This document shows positions 27,401 through 35,297 of a DNA stretch of 64,000 nucleotides, in pieces (the stretch's first letter is position 1; each line of letters starts with the position of its first letter). The position numbers were made by a program, and so were the translations under genes. The stretch lies in the NCBI GenBank assembly GCA_964527265.1, contig CAZGOM010000001.1:1-64000 (forward strand), read 5' to 3'. The notes under the pieces are model-generated. The model had not been told where the DNA came from, did not search any database, and saw nothing but the letters and a program-made list of their open reading frames with translations. The stretch is from CAZGOM01 sp964527265 (GTDB lineage Bacteria; Planctomycetota; Phycisphaerae; Phycisphaerales; Phycisphaeraceae).

Positions 27401-28011
27401 CGACGCGCAAGCACGGGGGCCTGGGGCTGGGGCTTTCGATTGTGAAGCACATGGTGGAGCTGCACGGAGGGATGATCCGGGCGAGCAGCGACGGGGAGGG
27501 GAAAGGTGCGACATTCACGGTGAGGCTGCCGATGTATAACGGGGAGGAAGGGGAGGGGAATGAATCCGAGGGAGAACAGCGGGAGATCGGCTTAGTGAGA
27601 GCTGTGGCGGGGGTATCGCTGGAGGGGGTGAAGGTGCTGGTGGTGGATGATGAGCTGGATGCACGTGAACTGGCGAGGCGGATGCTGATGGAGAGCAAGG
27701 CGGAAGTGATTTCCGCGGCAAGCAGCGAGGAGGGATTGAAACTGGTGAAGCAGATGATGCCGCATGTGATCGTGAGCGACATCGGGATGCCTGGGGAAGA
27801 TGGATATCAATTCATCAAGAAGGTGAGAGGGCTGGAGGATAAGAAACTAGCGGCCATTCCGGCGGTGGCGCTGACGGCCTTCGCAAGAGGGGAGGACTAC
27901 ACACGGGCGATTGAGGCCGGGTATGAAATGCACCTGCGCAAGCCGATCAAGCTGCATGAGCTGGTTTCGGCGGTGGCGAAGCTGTCGGGGCGATTGAAAT
28001 CCGGGGGTTGA
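24415..28011 (+). CDS. Hybrid sensor histidine kinase with six PAS domains and C-terminal receiver
   Basis: 1,198 residues. An N-terminal coiled coil is followed by six PAS/PAC units, roughly 45-165, 170-295, 300-425, 430-545, 550-670 and 675-795. Their repeating ends are DVSERRRQ, DISARKAAE, DITARKRSE, DVTERTLAE, DITQRKRDQ and DIHDRKMAS. HisKA has H827 in TLSHELRTPLS. HATPase_c shows NLVSNAVKF, DTGMGI and GLGLGLSIV. The receiver (about 1065-1190) has VVDDE and D1122 in VSDIGMPGEDGY. No transmembrane segment is present, so it should sense cytoplasmic signals such as redox, oxygen or small ligands. The REC domain suggests a phosphorelay. Ligands cannot be told from sequence. Confidence 0.9.
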   Translation: MESKQDRPEKDERKTLDAQNSEEAKLHTEAELKRAREEANQQREWFRVTLSSIGDAVITTDMQGRVTFINPVAERMTGWKLEEAAGRMLETVFVIVNEYTLKPTPNPITRVLAEGIVVGLANHTALIAKDGTVVSIEDSAAPIRDSSGQVMGAVMVFHDVSERRRQEEVLRWSEERFRAMFNQAAMGMAIADLGGKLELVNEKFAQILGYSQGDLTGKTVLELTHPDDLMVSRANIRRLLAGETTEYSYEKRFVRKDGGAVWTRTTVTILKDGSGKPEKFIGVVEDISARKAAEQELQLSETRLNLAMEAGQMGAWEWVVARGKVTWSATLEAIHGMKEGTFGGTFEDFQRDMHPEDRELVLNSVRRCLEGTGDHRVEYRIIKPDGKMAWIEARGKLFRDAGGNPERMVGICMDITARKRSENALRESEQFNRTIIESSRDCIKTLDLDGKLIWISDSGRRVLCLDEMALVGMSWVDLWEGDYREKAQKALNNALAGESGAFVGRFMVAGEIKWFDVLATPIMGADGKPERVLVVSRDVTERTLAEEARFRLAALVESSEDAIVSKTLEGVISTWNKSAERMFGYEAAEVIGKPVSILIPKERLEEEPAILEKIKHGIKVESYETVRRCKDGRLLDVSLTVSPIKDAGGVIIGASKILRDITQRKRDQKALLESEQRFRIAADTAPFMLGFAGPDRMFRYVNKFWTDFVGQRVEEQLAMGWCQNVHPDDMETCLKCYHAAFDSRKPFETEYRVGHQTGGYRWISVRGVARYGPAGQFEGYIIGCTDIHDRKMASQEREQLLEAERSARAEAERLNVMKDEFLATLSHELRTPLSAILGWSQLLMTGKLGPEGAMQGLETINRNARAQSQLIEDLLDMSRIVSGKVRVETQKIGLEGVVQAAVSAAQPSAQAKGVDLKTELDADAGMVWGDAERLQQVMWNLVSNAVKFTPRGGSIQVKLRRVGSDVELTVSDTGMGISAGFLPYVFDRFRQGDSSSTRKHGGLGLGLSIVKHMVELHGGMIRASSDGEGKGATFTVRLPMYNGEEGEGNESEGEQREIGLVRAVAGVSLEGVKVLVVDDELDARELARRMLMESKAEVISAASSEEGLKLVKQMMPHVIVSDIGMPGEDGYQFIKKVRGLEDKKLAAIPAVALTAFARGEDYTRAIEAGYEMHLRKPIKLHELVSAVAKLSGRLKSGG

Positions 28012-28019
28012 GGCGGGAA

Positions 28020-28955
28020 TCAGGCCAAGGCGGCGATGGCCTTTTCGATAGCGGCGACGCCAGGGAGCTTTTGCTTGAGCGTGAGAAGGGGAGCGAAGAG
28101 GTCGCCGTATTTTTTAGTGCGCCTGATGACCTGGGCGGTTTCAAACATAAGAAGGGCTGGATTTTCAGATTTGACCGCTTTTTGCACTTCCTGCCAGGTG
28201 ACAGGGGTGGAGACGGTGGGGGTTTCACGGGCGCGGAGGGAATAGACGCAGACGGTGGTTTTGTGATCGTCGTTCTGGCTCCAATCGACGAAGACTTTGC
28301 CGTTGCGGAGGTTTTTGCGCATGTTGGAAGTGACGAGGGCGGGGAATTTGCCTTCGAGTGAGAGGGCGACGGCGTGGGCGGCGGCCTTGGTTTTGTCGTA
28401 GGTGACGGGGGTGTTTAAGGGGATGTAAAGCTGCATGCCTTTGGAGCCGGAAGTTTTGATGAAAGCTTGAAGGTTGAGGGATTTAAAAGCGGCTTTGATG
28501 CGGAGCGCGACTTTGGCACAGGCGAGGATGTCCGCGGGGAGGCCTGGGTCAAGATCGAAGGCGAGGGCGGTGGGGCGGGCTGGGGCTTTGGAGGTGTGAA
28601 GGAAGGTGTGGAGTTCCAGATCGGCCAAATTGATGGCCCAGACGAGGGAGGGGAGATCGTTTAAGACGCAGTAATCGATCTGGCCTTCTTCCTTGGGGAC
28701 GGTGGTGGTTTTAATAAAGGCGGGGCGGTGAGTGGGGCAGGATTTTTCATAGAAGAAGAAACCTTCCACGCCGTCGGGATAACGCTTCAGGGTGAGTGCG
28801 CGGTCGCGGAGGTGGGGGAGGAGGACATCGGAAACCTGGATGTAATAGTCAATGACCTGACCTTTGGTGAAGCCGGGTTTTGGGTAGAAGATTTTGTCGA
28901 GGTTGCTGACGTCGACGGGTGTGCCGTCGATGTCGAGCGTGGATTTTTTGTTCAT
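28020..28955 (-). CDS. ligD: LigD polymerase/primase domain protein (stand-alone, NHEJ)
   Basis: 311 residues corresponding to the LigD/AEP polymerase module alone. The metal-binding DLD is in LAFDLDPGLP, and the nucleotide-binding stretch TSGSKGMQLYIPL and FVDWSQND are typical. In NHEJ this domain fills gaps at double-strand breaks, preferring ribonucleotides. It starts 9 bases after the stop of the ligase gene in the same operon, so the usual three-domain LigD is split into PE-Lig and Pol genes. The 4-base gap to the six-PAS kinase gene at its 3' end means the two genes converge tightly. Confidence 0.92.
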   Translation of the reverse strand: MNKKSTLDIDGTPVDVSNLDKIFYPKPGFTKGQVIDYYIQVSDVLLPHLRDRALTLKRYPDGVEGFFFYEKSCPTHRPAFIKTTTVPKEEGQIDYCVLNDLPSLVWAINLADLELHTFLHTSKAPARPTALAFDLDPGLPADILACAKVALRIKAAFKSLNLQAFIKTSGSKGMQLYIPLNTPVTYDKTKAAAHAVALSLEGKFPALVTSNMRKNLRNGKVFVDWSQNDDHKTTVCVYSLRARETPTVSTPVTWQEVQKAVKSENPALLMFETAQVIRRTKKYGDLFAPLLTLKQKLPGVAAIEKAIAALA

Positions 28956-28964
28956 GTTATTGGC

Positions 28965-30602
28965 TCATGGATGGGCCTTGGGTTTTTCGCGGATGACCTG
29001 GGCAGGATCTTTGTCTTCGCGGAGGCCCAGGAAGACGGGATGGCGAAGCATGCCGTCGCGCGTCCAGGCGGTGAACTTGATCTGGGCGACGAGATCGGGC
29101 TTGACCCACTGGCAGCGGGCCATTTCGGCGGCGGTGATGGGGGTGCCGTAGCCGCTGGATTTCTTGACGGGAAGATTGGTGAAAGGACATTTGTCCGTAG
29201 CGAGGGCCATGAGTTTTTTATGGAGGGAGGCGAGGGTGGCGTGCGTGAAACCTGTGCCAACTTTGCCGGTGAATTGCCAGCTTTTGCCATTGCGGACACC
29301 CAGGAGGAGGGCGCCGAAATGTTTGCGGCCATCGGCGCCGGGCGGGGTGAAGCCGCCGATGACGAATTCCTGTTCGAAGTTCAATTTGAGCTTGACCCAG
29401 GCACCGGAACGACGGCCGGTTTCATAGATGGAATCTGGGCGTTTGGCGATGAGGCCTTCGAGACCGAGCTTGCGGGCGTGGGCGAGGAGTTTTTTGGGGT
29501 CTTCGTCGAAGGAGTCTGAGAAGCGAATGAGGTCGGGAGCGTTTTTTAGGATCGATTTGAGAAGGTCACGGCGGTGGGTGAGGGGGAGAGGGCGGAGATC
29601 CTGTCCGTCGAGCCAGAGGAGGTCGAAGACGTAATAGGAGAGGGGGGGCTTTTCTTCGCCTGATTTTTCGCCGAGCTGATAAGTCTGGAGAGCCTGGAAG
29701 GAGGAGTGGCCGTGTTTATCGAGGGCGACGATTTCGCCGTCGAGGACGGCATTCTGAGTTTTCAGCAGGGTGATGGCATCGAAGATTTCAGGGAATTTAC
29801 TGGCGAAATCTTTGTTGTTGCGGGAGAGGAGGGTGATGTGATCCGCGTTTTTAGAGGCAAGGGCGCGGAAGCCGTCGAATTTGATTTCGTAGAGCCATTT
29901 GCCGGCGGGGGGATGGTCGACGAGAAGGGCTTTCATTGGTTCAACGAAGGGGAGGATTTTGGAGGAGCGAGCTTTAGGGGCTGGCTTGGGCTTGGATGGT
30001 TTTGCAGGGGATTTTGCCGGGATGGCAGGGTGTGAATCTTTGTTGGTTTCCCAGATGTTGGGCTTGCCTTGGGTGATCTGGGCCATGGTGCGACCGGTGA
30101 GGGCGGAGGCATCGTCCTGGGTTTTGGTGAGGGGAGTGATGCTTTGGGCGCTTTTGATAAGGAGCCATTGCTTGGGGTCGGCGAGGCGAACGAGGTGCCA
30201 TTGGCCGGAGAGTTTTTTGCCGTGGAGGGTGAAGTGGAGTTTGCCGTTTTCGAGTTGCTTGGAGGGGTTGGGCTGGTCGGGTTCAAAGGTGCCTTGATCC
30301 CAGACCATGACGGTGCCGCCGCCATACTGGCCTTTGGGGATGGTGCCTTCAAATTGGATGTAGGAGACGGGATGGTCTTCGACGTGGATGGCGAGGCGGC
30401 GCTCGCCCTTAGCATAGGGGATGCCTTTGGGGACGGCCCAGGATTTGAGGACGCCGTCGACTTCAAGGCGGAAGTCGTAGTGAAGGTGGGAGGCTGCGTG
30501 TTTCTGGATGACAAAGCGGGAGGCGTGGGTTTTCTGAACCTTGCCGGGGGGTTCGGAGGTCTGGGCGAAGTTTCGTTTTTTACGGTAGAGGTAGAGGGGC
30601 AT
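28965..30602 (-). CDS. ligD: ATP-dependent DNA ligase with N-terminal 3'-phosphoesterase (LigD PE-Lig)
   Basis: 545 residues. The phosphoesterase domain (about 20-170) shows HAASHLHYDFRLEVDG (H41, D43, R45) and HVEDHPVSY, which trims 3' ends. A lysine-rich linker (about 190-225) leads to the ligase core with adenylation lysine K241 in YEIKFDGFRAL, motif III/IIIa YYVFDLLWLDG and motif IV GLIAKRPDS. The OB-fold follows, with GFTPP and GALLLGV. It seals breaks held by Ku. It lies between ku and the polymerase gene, 69 bases after the ku stop. Together the three genes make a complete two-component NHEJ system. Confidence 0.94.
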   Translation of the reverse strand: MPLYLYRKKRNFAQTSEPPGKVQKTHASRFVIQKHAASHLHYDFRLEVDGVLKSWAVPKGIPYAKGERRLAIHVEDHPVSYIQFEGTIPKGQYGGGTVMVWDQGTFEPDQPNPSKQLENGKLHFTLHGKKLSGQWHLVRLADPKQWLLIKSAQSITPLTKTQDDASALTGRTMAQITQGKPNIWETNKDSHPAIPAKSPAKPSKPKPAPKARSSKILPFVEPMKALLVDHPPAGKWLYEIKFDGFRALASKNADHITLLSRNNKDFASKFPEIFDAITLLKTQNAVLDGEIVALDKHGHSSFQALQTYQLGEKSGEEKPPLSYYVFDLLWLDGQDLRPLPLTHRRDLLKSILKNAPDLIRFSDSFDEDPKKLLAHARKLGLEGLIAKRPDSIYETGRRSGAWVKLKLNFEQEFVIGGFTPPGADGRKHFGALLLGVRNGKSWQFTGKVGTGFTHATLASLHKKLMALATDKCPFTNLPVKKSSGYGTPITAAEMARCQWVKPDLVAQIKFTAWTRDGMLRHPVFLGLREDKDPAQVIREKPKAHP

Positions 30603-30671
30603 GGAAGATGAGGTTTGGGTCTTGGGTGCCGGGTATTGGGAAGAGGCGGATTCAGAGTGGGCTGCGTGTGG

Positions 30672-31508
30672 TTAATGGGCGCGTGTGGCGGGGCTGCGGG
30701 TGGTTGTGCTACGGGTGGTGGGCGCGGGGGGGAGTGATTTGCGGGTTTTGAGGCTTTGCTGGAGGACGGCTACGAGATCGGTGGGGGGCTTGGTTCTGGG
30801 AAGTTTTTTGGCGGGAGCGGTTTTTTTATCGGTATGGGAGACTTTTTCCTCGATCATTTTTTCGACGGCGAGGTGGTAATCGTCCTGATAGTCATCGGGG
30901 TTCCACTTGGTGGACATGCTGTCGATGAGCTGGAGGGCCATGTTCATTTCAGGCTTGGCGATGGGCCGGGCGGCAGGGGTTTTGAATTCCTCGATGTCTT
31001 GAAGCTCGTGGGGGAAATGCATGAGTTCCAGGATGAGGGATTTGCCCTGGGGTTTGATGGCGGCGAGGTATTGGCGGGTCTTGATGACGACTTTGGCGAG
31101 GGCGACTTTCTGAGATTTGGCGAGGGCTTCGCAGAGAAGGGCGTAGGCGCGGTCACCGCCTTTGCCGACTTCCATGAAATAGGGTTTGTAGAAGAGCATG
31201 GGGTTGAGTTCTTCAAGCTTGACGAAGTGCATGATGTCGACGGTTTGCGTGGCTTCGACGTCGACGCGGGCGAAATCTTCGTCTTTGAGGACGACGAATT
31301 TGCCTTTTTCATATTCGTAGCCTTTGACGATCTTGTCCCAGGGGACTTCCTTGCCGTCGGCTTCGGCGACGCGCTTGTAGTTGATGGGGCTCAGGTCCGG
31401 GGAGCGGAGGAGGCGGAACTTGAGTTCGTCGTGCGTTGCGGCGGGGTAGAGGGAAATAGGAATGGAGACGAGTCCGAAGCTGATGGAACCTTTCCAGATG
31501 GCTCTCAT
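30672..31508 (-). CDS. ku: Ku DNA end-binding protein
   Basis: 278 residues. The start SISFGLVSIPISLYPAAT is diagnostic of bacterial Ku, as are the core stretches VPWDKIVKGYEYEKGKFVV and FYKPYFMEVG. The C-terminal tail (about 235-278) is rich in lysine, arginine, threonine and proline and likely contacts DNA or recruits LigD. Ku forms a homodimeric ring on double-strand ends. GGAG lies 7 bases before ATG 31508. It is the first NHEJ gene of the operon; the genes just upstream encode small stress-type proteins on the same strand. Confidence 0.95.
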   Translation of the reverse strand: MRAIWKGSISFGLVSIPISLYPAATHDELKFRLLRSPDLSPINYKRVAEADGKEVPWDKIVKGYEYEKGKFVVLKDEDFARVDVEATQTVDIMHFVKLEELNPMLFYKPYFMEVGKGGDRAYALLCEALAKSQKVALAKVVIKTRQYLAAIKPQGKSLILELMHFPHELQDIEEFKTPAARPIAKPEMNMALQLIDSMSTKWNPDDYQDDYHLAVEKMIEEKVSHTDKKTAPAKKLPRTKPPTDLVAVLQQSLKTRKSLPPAPTTRSTTTRSPATRAH

Positions 31509-31555
31509 GGGATGCTCCGATCAGGCGGGCGTGTTGGGGCGTGGAGTTTGAGGCG

Positions 31556-32065
31556 CTAATGGGCGTGGAGGTGGAACCATGCCGCGGCGAGGAAGGTGGA
31601 GGTGTCCAGCGCCATGGCGGAGGAGAGGGTGTCGAAGCCTTCAAAGACGACGACGGCCAAGAGAGGGCGCTGGGTGATGGAGAGCAGGTCGAAATTGGGC
31701 TCGACAGGGATGGGGGATTTTGCGAGGTTGGGATTCTTGGATTGGGCCAGGTGATAGAGAAAACGGTAGATGAGGGTGCGCTCCTCTTGCATATCCTGGC
31801 CGGTGAGCAGGAGCATGGTGCAGAGGCAACGGCCCTGGATGGCGAGGGAGACGAGGCCGATGGAAGGGGTGTCGTGGTGGATGACCAGGCGCCAGTGGCC
31901 GGCGGGGTTATCCATGACGCCGCCGCCCTGGGTGAGGAGTTCCTCGAAGTAATCGACCCAGATGGAATCCAAATCCGCGGCACGGAGGCAATCCGTATCG
32001 ATCACTTTGCCGTTGGTGAGGAAGGTGGCTTCATGGATCGGGATGGATCGTTTATGGGAGCCCAT
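31556..32065 (-). CDS. Hypothetical protein upstream of ku
   Basis: 169 residues, not recognised. It has no signal peptide or membrane helix. The sequence looks like a folded alpha/beta protein, with HWRLVIHHDTPSIGLVSLAIQGRCLCTM suggesting beta strands and two closely spaced cysteines. Codon use fits its neighbours, and the frame is intact between DUF2383 and ku with 32- and 47-base spacers, so it is probably co-transcribed with the NHEJ genes. Function unknown. Confidence 0.7.
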   Translation of the reverse strand: MGSHKRSIPIHEATFLTNGKVIDTDCLRAADLDSIWVDYFEELLTQGGGVMDNPAGHWRLVIHHDTPSIGLVSLAIQGRCLCTMLLLTGQDMQEERTLIYRFLYHLAQSKNPNLAKSPIPVEPNFDLLSITQRPLLAVVVFEGFDTLSSAMALDTSTFLAAAWFHLHAH

Positions 32066-32097
32066 GGTTTGCCTTGGTGGGAGTTAGCGGGCATTTT

Positions 32098-32652
32098 TCA
32101 GCAGGCGGCCAAAGCGGCGGTCCACGGTTCACGACGGGGCGTGGAGAAGGCAGCAGTGACCGGACGGCGTGGAGGTGTGGCAGGGAGGAGAGCCAGCGCC
32201 ATGGCAGACATCTGCGAAAAGCGGTCGTGGTTGTGTTCGGTTTTGAGCGCCTGCATGGTGATGTGGTCGCTAAGCCAATGGGGGAGACCCGCGGCAAGGG
32301 CATGGCGATAGCACTCGACGGCTTTGGCCAGACTGATTTCACATTCGGCCAGGATGGCATAGCGGTCGTGGGTGGCGACGGCGTGTTTGAGGGTGAGCCA
32401 GCCACGCATAAGCGGGGGGATGGACCTGGATTGGGTGCGATAGGGAGCGAGGCCGAGGGTGGAGGCGAGGTCTTTGAGATCCTGGACGAATTGAGCATGC
32501 TGGCGGCTTTGGGCGACGAGATCCGCGCGGAGGGAGGCATCTTCGACGGCGTAGGCGGCGATCTTAAAGCCGTGCTGGCTGTCTAGATTCAATTCGATGA
32601 GGAAATCCAGGGTGTTTTGGACATTCTGAAGGCTTTGCGCGGTGTGGGGCAT
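32098..32652 (-). CDS. PA2169-like four-helix-bundle protein (DUF2383)
   Basis: 184 residues. The first 145 form a ferritin-like helical pattern typical of DUF2383: LIELNLDSQHGFKIAAY, a central RGWLTLKHAVATHDRYAILAECE, and a final helix ending near NHDRF. Members occur in stress and desiccation clusters beside Ku, PRC-barrel and Mn-catalase genes, and their biochemical role is not established. The Ala/Pro-rich C-terminal 35 residues are probably disordered. It is separated from the PRC-barrel gene behind it by a terminator, so it may head the operon that runs into ku. Confidence 0.75.
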   Translation of the reverse strand: MPHTAQSLQNVQNTLDFLIELNLDSQHGFKIAAYAVEDASLRADLVAQSRQHAQFVQDLKDLASTLGLAPYRTQSRSIPPLMRGWLTLKHAVATHDRYAILAECEISLAKAVECYRHALAAGLPHWLSDHITMQALKTEHNHDRFSQMSAMALALLPATPPRRPVTAAFSTPRREPWTAALAAC

Positions 32653-32697
32653 GGCGTGTCTCGCTTGCTGAGGCCAAGTGGAGTTAAAAAGCAGCCA

Positions 32698-32731
32698 GAA
32701 AAACCCGGCGGGTAAAGAGTCCCCGCCGGGT
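32698..32731 (-). terminator. Rho-independent terminator of the PRC-barrel gene
   Basis: Perfect 10-bp stem 32703-32712/32722-32731 (ACCCGGCGGG) with a 9-base loop. On the minus strand it is followed by five T residues. It lies about 90 bases after the PRC-barrel stop. Confidence 0.85.
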
Positions 32732-32820
32732 GTTTGGGTCTATGTGTTTAAAGGTAAAACAAGAGGGGGAAGCGGAGTATCGGGAAATCGCCGATGTGGG
32801 GTGTCAGGGGGTTCTCCAAA

Positions 32821-33762
32821 TCAGCGTTTCTCGATCGGGGCGCTGTTGGAAACCCTGTAATATTCGTCGAGGCGGATACGGAGGGTTTCATCGTCCCAGC
32901 GGGGCCACTTTTCCTTGTCGAAGCTGGGGGCATTCTTGAGGTATTCCTTGCTGACATCCAGGCAGAACACCTTTTGGTCTGGCTTGCTTTCCAGTGCCCG
33001 GACGGGGACGGCGAAGAGCTTATCGCCCTTGCCCAGGAAGCCGCCGTAGGAGAGAGCTGCGTAGTGAACGACACCCGTACGGGGGTTGAAGACGATGTCC
33101 TTGATGACGCCGAGGTCTTCATCCTGCTTGTTGACGACTTTGGCGTTGATGACGGCGCTGGCGCGGCGGCTCCAGACCAGGCCGTCCTTCACGGGACCGG
33201 ACTTGGCGGGAAGTTGCTTGCCGTCTTTGTCGACAGGGACGACGGTTTTCTCGGAACGTTCAACAACGCGGGTTTCAACCTGGCCATCGCTGGTGGTGAT
33301 GTAAGTCTTGTAGTAAGTATTGATCTGAGTACGGAATTCCGGGTTGCCGGTGTCAGGCCAATTGTCCTGGGTAAAGCCGGGGGCGTTCTTTAAGACATCG
33401 TCCGACATGACGAGATACATCTTTTCCGTGTCGTCGATTTTGCGTTGGAATGCGCCCCAGGGGACGGCGAAAAGCTTATCGGAGCCGGTGTAGGACAAGA
33501 CAGCGTAGCTGATGGAATTGGCAGGACCATCAAGGACGATGTCTTTGATGGTGCCGATCTGCTTGCCTTCCTGATTGAAGACTTCACGACCGTTGATGTA
33601 GCGGCTCAGACGCTTGGGGAATTCGCCGGCCTTAATGGAGCTGTTGGGCACGGCGGGCTCGGACTCGGTGTACTTGGAGGCTTCGAGCGGCGGGTCGGCC
33701 AGGGCCACCGATCCGGCGGCGAGGACGAGCGCGAGGCTGAGGGTGGATATGTGCTTAATCAT
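32821..33762 (-). CDS. Secreted protein with two PRC-barrel domains
   Basis: 313 residues from ATG 33762, which has AGGAGA 8 bases upstream; the frame is open further upstream but that part is not protein-like. The signal peptide is MIKHISTLSLALVLAAGSVALA. Two PRC-barrel units follow: residues about 45-105 (INGREVFNQEGKQIGTIKDIV...LFAVPWGAF) and about 200-265 (VVNKQDEDLGVIKDIVFNPRTG...LFAVPVRAL). PRC barrels are small beta-barrel modules used in photosynthetic reaction centres, RimM and envelope stress proteins. Here the protein is periplasmic or extracellular. Placement in the stress cluster suggests an envelope or desiccation role, which is inference. Confidence 0.85.
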   Translation of the reverse strand: MIKHISTLSLALVLAAGSVALADPPLEASKYTESEPAVPNSSIKAGEFPKRLSRYINGREVFNQEGKQIGTIKDIVLDGPANSISYAVLSYTGSDKLFAVPWGAFQRKIDDTEKMYLVMSDDVLKNAPGFTQDNWPDTGNPEFRTQINTYYKTYITTSDGQVETRVVERSEKTVVPVDKDGKQLPAKSGPVKDGLVWSRRASAVINAKVVNKQDEDLGVIKDIVFNPRTGVVHYAALSYGGFLGKGDKLFAVPVRALESKPDQKVFCLDVSKEYLKNAPSFDKEKWPRWDDETLRIRLDEYYRVSNSAPIEKR

Positions 33763-34083
33763 GGCCGTTCTCCTATTCAGATATAGCCCGACGGGGGCTG
33801 GTTTAAGGTGCGGAAGCGTGTGCCTCCGACGTCTGAAACAATTGTGGAGCGGACATGGTTTTTGATAAATCGGGGAGAGATGGCAAAACGGGGTCGGCGA
33901 ATTGGCTGGAGAGGGTATCGGGGGATTTCCCGGGGCGGCGGGGGGATTTCTGGAGGGCAAAATGGGGGCGATGCTTTTGTTTAGCGTTCAGCGATCCAAA
34001 TGAAGAACATGAACGAGAAAAAGCAGGCATGAGAAAGGCCCGAGGATACGTCCTGCGGGCCTTTGCGGCATCTGAGATATGGA
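33763..34083. other. Intergenic region, promoter of the PRC-barrel gene
   Basis: 321 bases between two minus-strand genes. Apart from the terminator at 34034-34064 I see no gene. The open frame on the opposite strand (33855-34178) is rich in Arg/Gly/Trp, lacks a ribosome site and overlaps the terminator, so I do not accept it. The promoter of the PRC-barrel gene should lie here but is not recognisable. Confidence 0.5.
34034..34064 (-). terminator. Terminator of the small basic protein gene
   Basis: AAAGGCCCG (34034-34042) pairs with CGGGCCTTT (34056-34064) around an inner AGGA/TCCT stem. It is followed on the minus strand by a short T/C run. It begins 20 bases after the stop at 34084. Confidence 0.75.
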
Positions 34084-34302
34084 TCACTTGGACTTTGATT
34101 TGGCGGGCGCTTTTTTCCTGGACGAGGAGGTGGAGCGGGCAGAGCCGGATTTCTTGCCGCCGCCGTCCTGCTTATTAACGGTGGCCCAAGCGATGCGTTC
34201 GGCGCGCTTGGTGCTGGATCCCTTTTCCTTGAGGGATTCTTCGATGTGTTGGGCTTGGCGTTTTTGCTTGTCGGTATACGCTGATTTGTCGCCGCGCGGC
34301 AT
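34084..34302 (-). CDS. Small basic 'plasmid stabilization'-type protein
   Basis: 72 residues beginning MPRGDKSAYTDKQKRQAQHI, with WATVNKQDGGGKKSGS later. This pattern is shared by a family usually named plasmid stabilization protein and found chromosomally beside Ku/LigD and stress genes. The tail (KKAPAKSKSK) is highly basic and may bind nucleic acid. An AAAGGA 7 bases before the ATG supports translation. There is no toxin or antitoxin partner next to it, so the plasmid-maintenance name should not be taken as function. Confidence 0.75.
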   Translation of the reverse strand: MPRGDKSAYTDKQKRQAQHIEESLKEKGSSTKRAERIAWATVNKQDGGGKKSGSARSTSSSRKKAPAKSKSK

Positions 34303-34442
34303 GGTTTATCCTTTCAAAGTTAAGGTTTACATGTTTAAAGGATAGATAAGGTCACAAGGCAATTGAAGCAGGGAAACCATTAAAGCAGAGTACGGAATTT
34401 TTTGAATCGACTGCCACTGGGCACGTGTGGCGGCGTTTAGCG

Positions 34443-35090
34443 CTATTTGCCGGTTTGAGCGTGCGGGGCGTTGACCTCCTTGGATTCCGGCGAGTCTTTT
34501 TCACGGAGCCAGATGGAGAGAATGACCAAGGCGCCGATGGAGAGAAACTCACTTTGCCAGTTTTGAAAGGACTCAAACCAGAATCTGGAGGTGGCCATGT
34601 ACTGGAGCGTGGTGATGGGAGGACGACCATGGGCTTGGAGCTCGTCGCTGTAACTTGCGGCCCCGCAGACAGCATGGCCAGTGAAGGAGATGACAAAGAG
34701 AAAAAGCAGCGCGGCGGATAGGGAATGACTGTATGCCCAGGCGATCCATCCACCTTGGTGGACGGCCTTGGGGCTTTGGGGTGTGAGGGGTTTTTCCTGC
34801 GGAGGCTGGTCGGGGTCTTTGGATTCGGCTGAGCCGCGCTGGACGAACTTGGCGGTGAGGATGACGTAGATGCCCATCTGGAGGAATTCACTTTCCCAGT
34901 TTTCAAAGACGGATTCACCAAAGGCGCCGGTGGTGAGGTAATGGGGAAGGGTGATGGGAGTTTGATGGCGATCTTGCCGATCATGGTTGAAATCGTTCCA
35001 GCCGACGAGGGCCTGACCAATGAAGAAAAAGAAGAAGAGGCATAGGACGGCGATGGAAAGGCTGTTGTTGTGAAGGAAGTTCTTGCGCAA
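34443..35090 (-). CDS. DUF6766-family membrane protein
   Basis: 215 residues from a TTG at 35090; no ATG is available near the conserved N-terminus MRKNFLHNNSLSIAVL. Hydrophobic helices lie at about 10-27, 70-86, 118-140 and 182-198. The twice-repeated WxSEFL(Q/S) motif (NWESEFLQMG near 64, NWQSEFLSIG near 177) and FVQRGSAESKDPD are characteristic of the family. This points to an internal duplication of a two-helix unit with the motif before the second helix. Function is unknown; relatives are common in soil bacteria with stress-type gene clusters. It appears monocistronic. Confidence 0.75.
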   Translation of the reverse strand: MRKNFLHNNSLSIAVLCLFFFFFIGQALVGWNDFNHDRQDRHQTPITLPHYLTTGAFGESVFENWESEFLQMGIYVILTAKFVQRGSAESKDPDQPPQEKPLTPQSPKAVHQGGWIAWAYSHSLSAALLFLFVISFTGHAVCGAASYSDELQAHGRPPITTLQYMATSRFWFESFQNWQSEFLSIGALVILSIWLREKDSPESKEVNAPHAQTGK

Positions 35091-35297
35091 TGGAAACTCG
35101 GTTTATAGAGGGTGTTTAGGCTTCAAGTCCAGTGTTGCCGGAAAAGGCCGGGGCGCAATCAGGTGCGCGCCGAGGGCTGTGTGGGGAGAAAGCCTGAGAT
35201 GACAAGGCTGCGTGTTCCCGCTGTTTTGAAATGAGTGTTTCAACCAGACTTAAAGGCTGGCCACGAAACATCATTTTCAATTCAAAAGGTGACAGTC

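Noticed and set aside
34084..34302. A toxin-antitoxin or plasmid-maintenance locus suggested by the usual name of the small basic protein
   Set aside because: No partner gene is adjacent and the surrounding genes are chromosomal stress genes; the name is historical.
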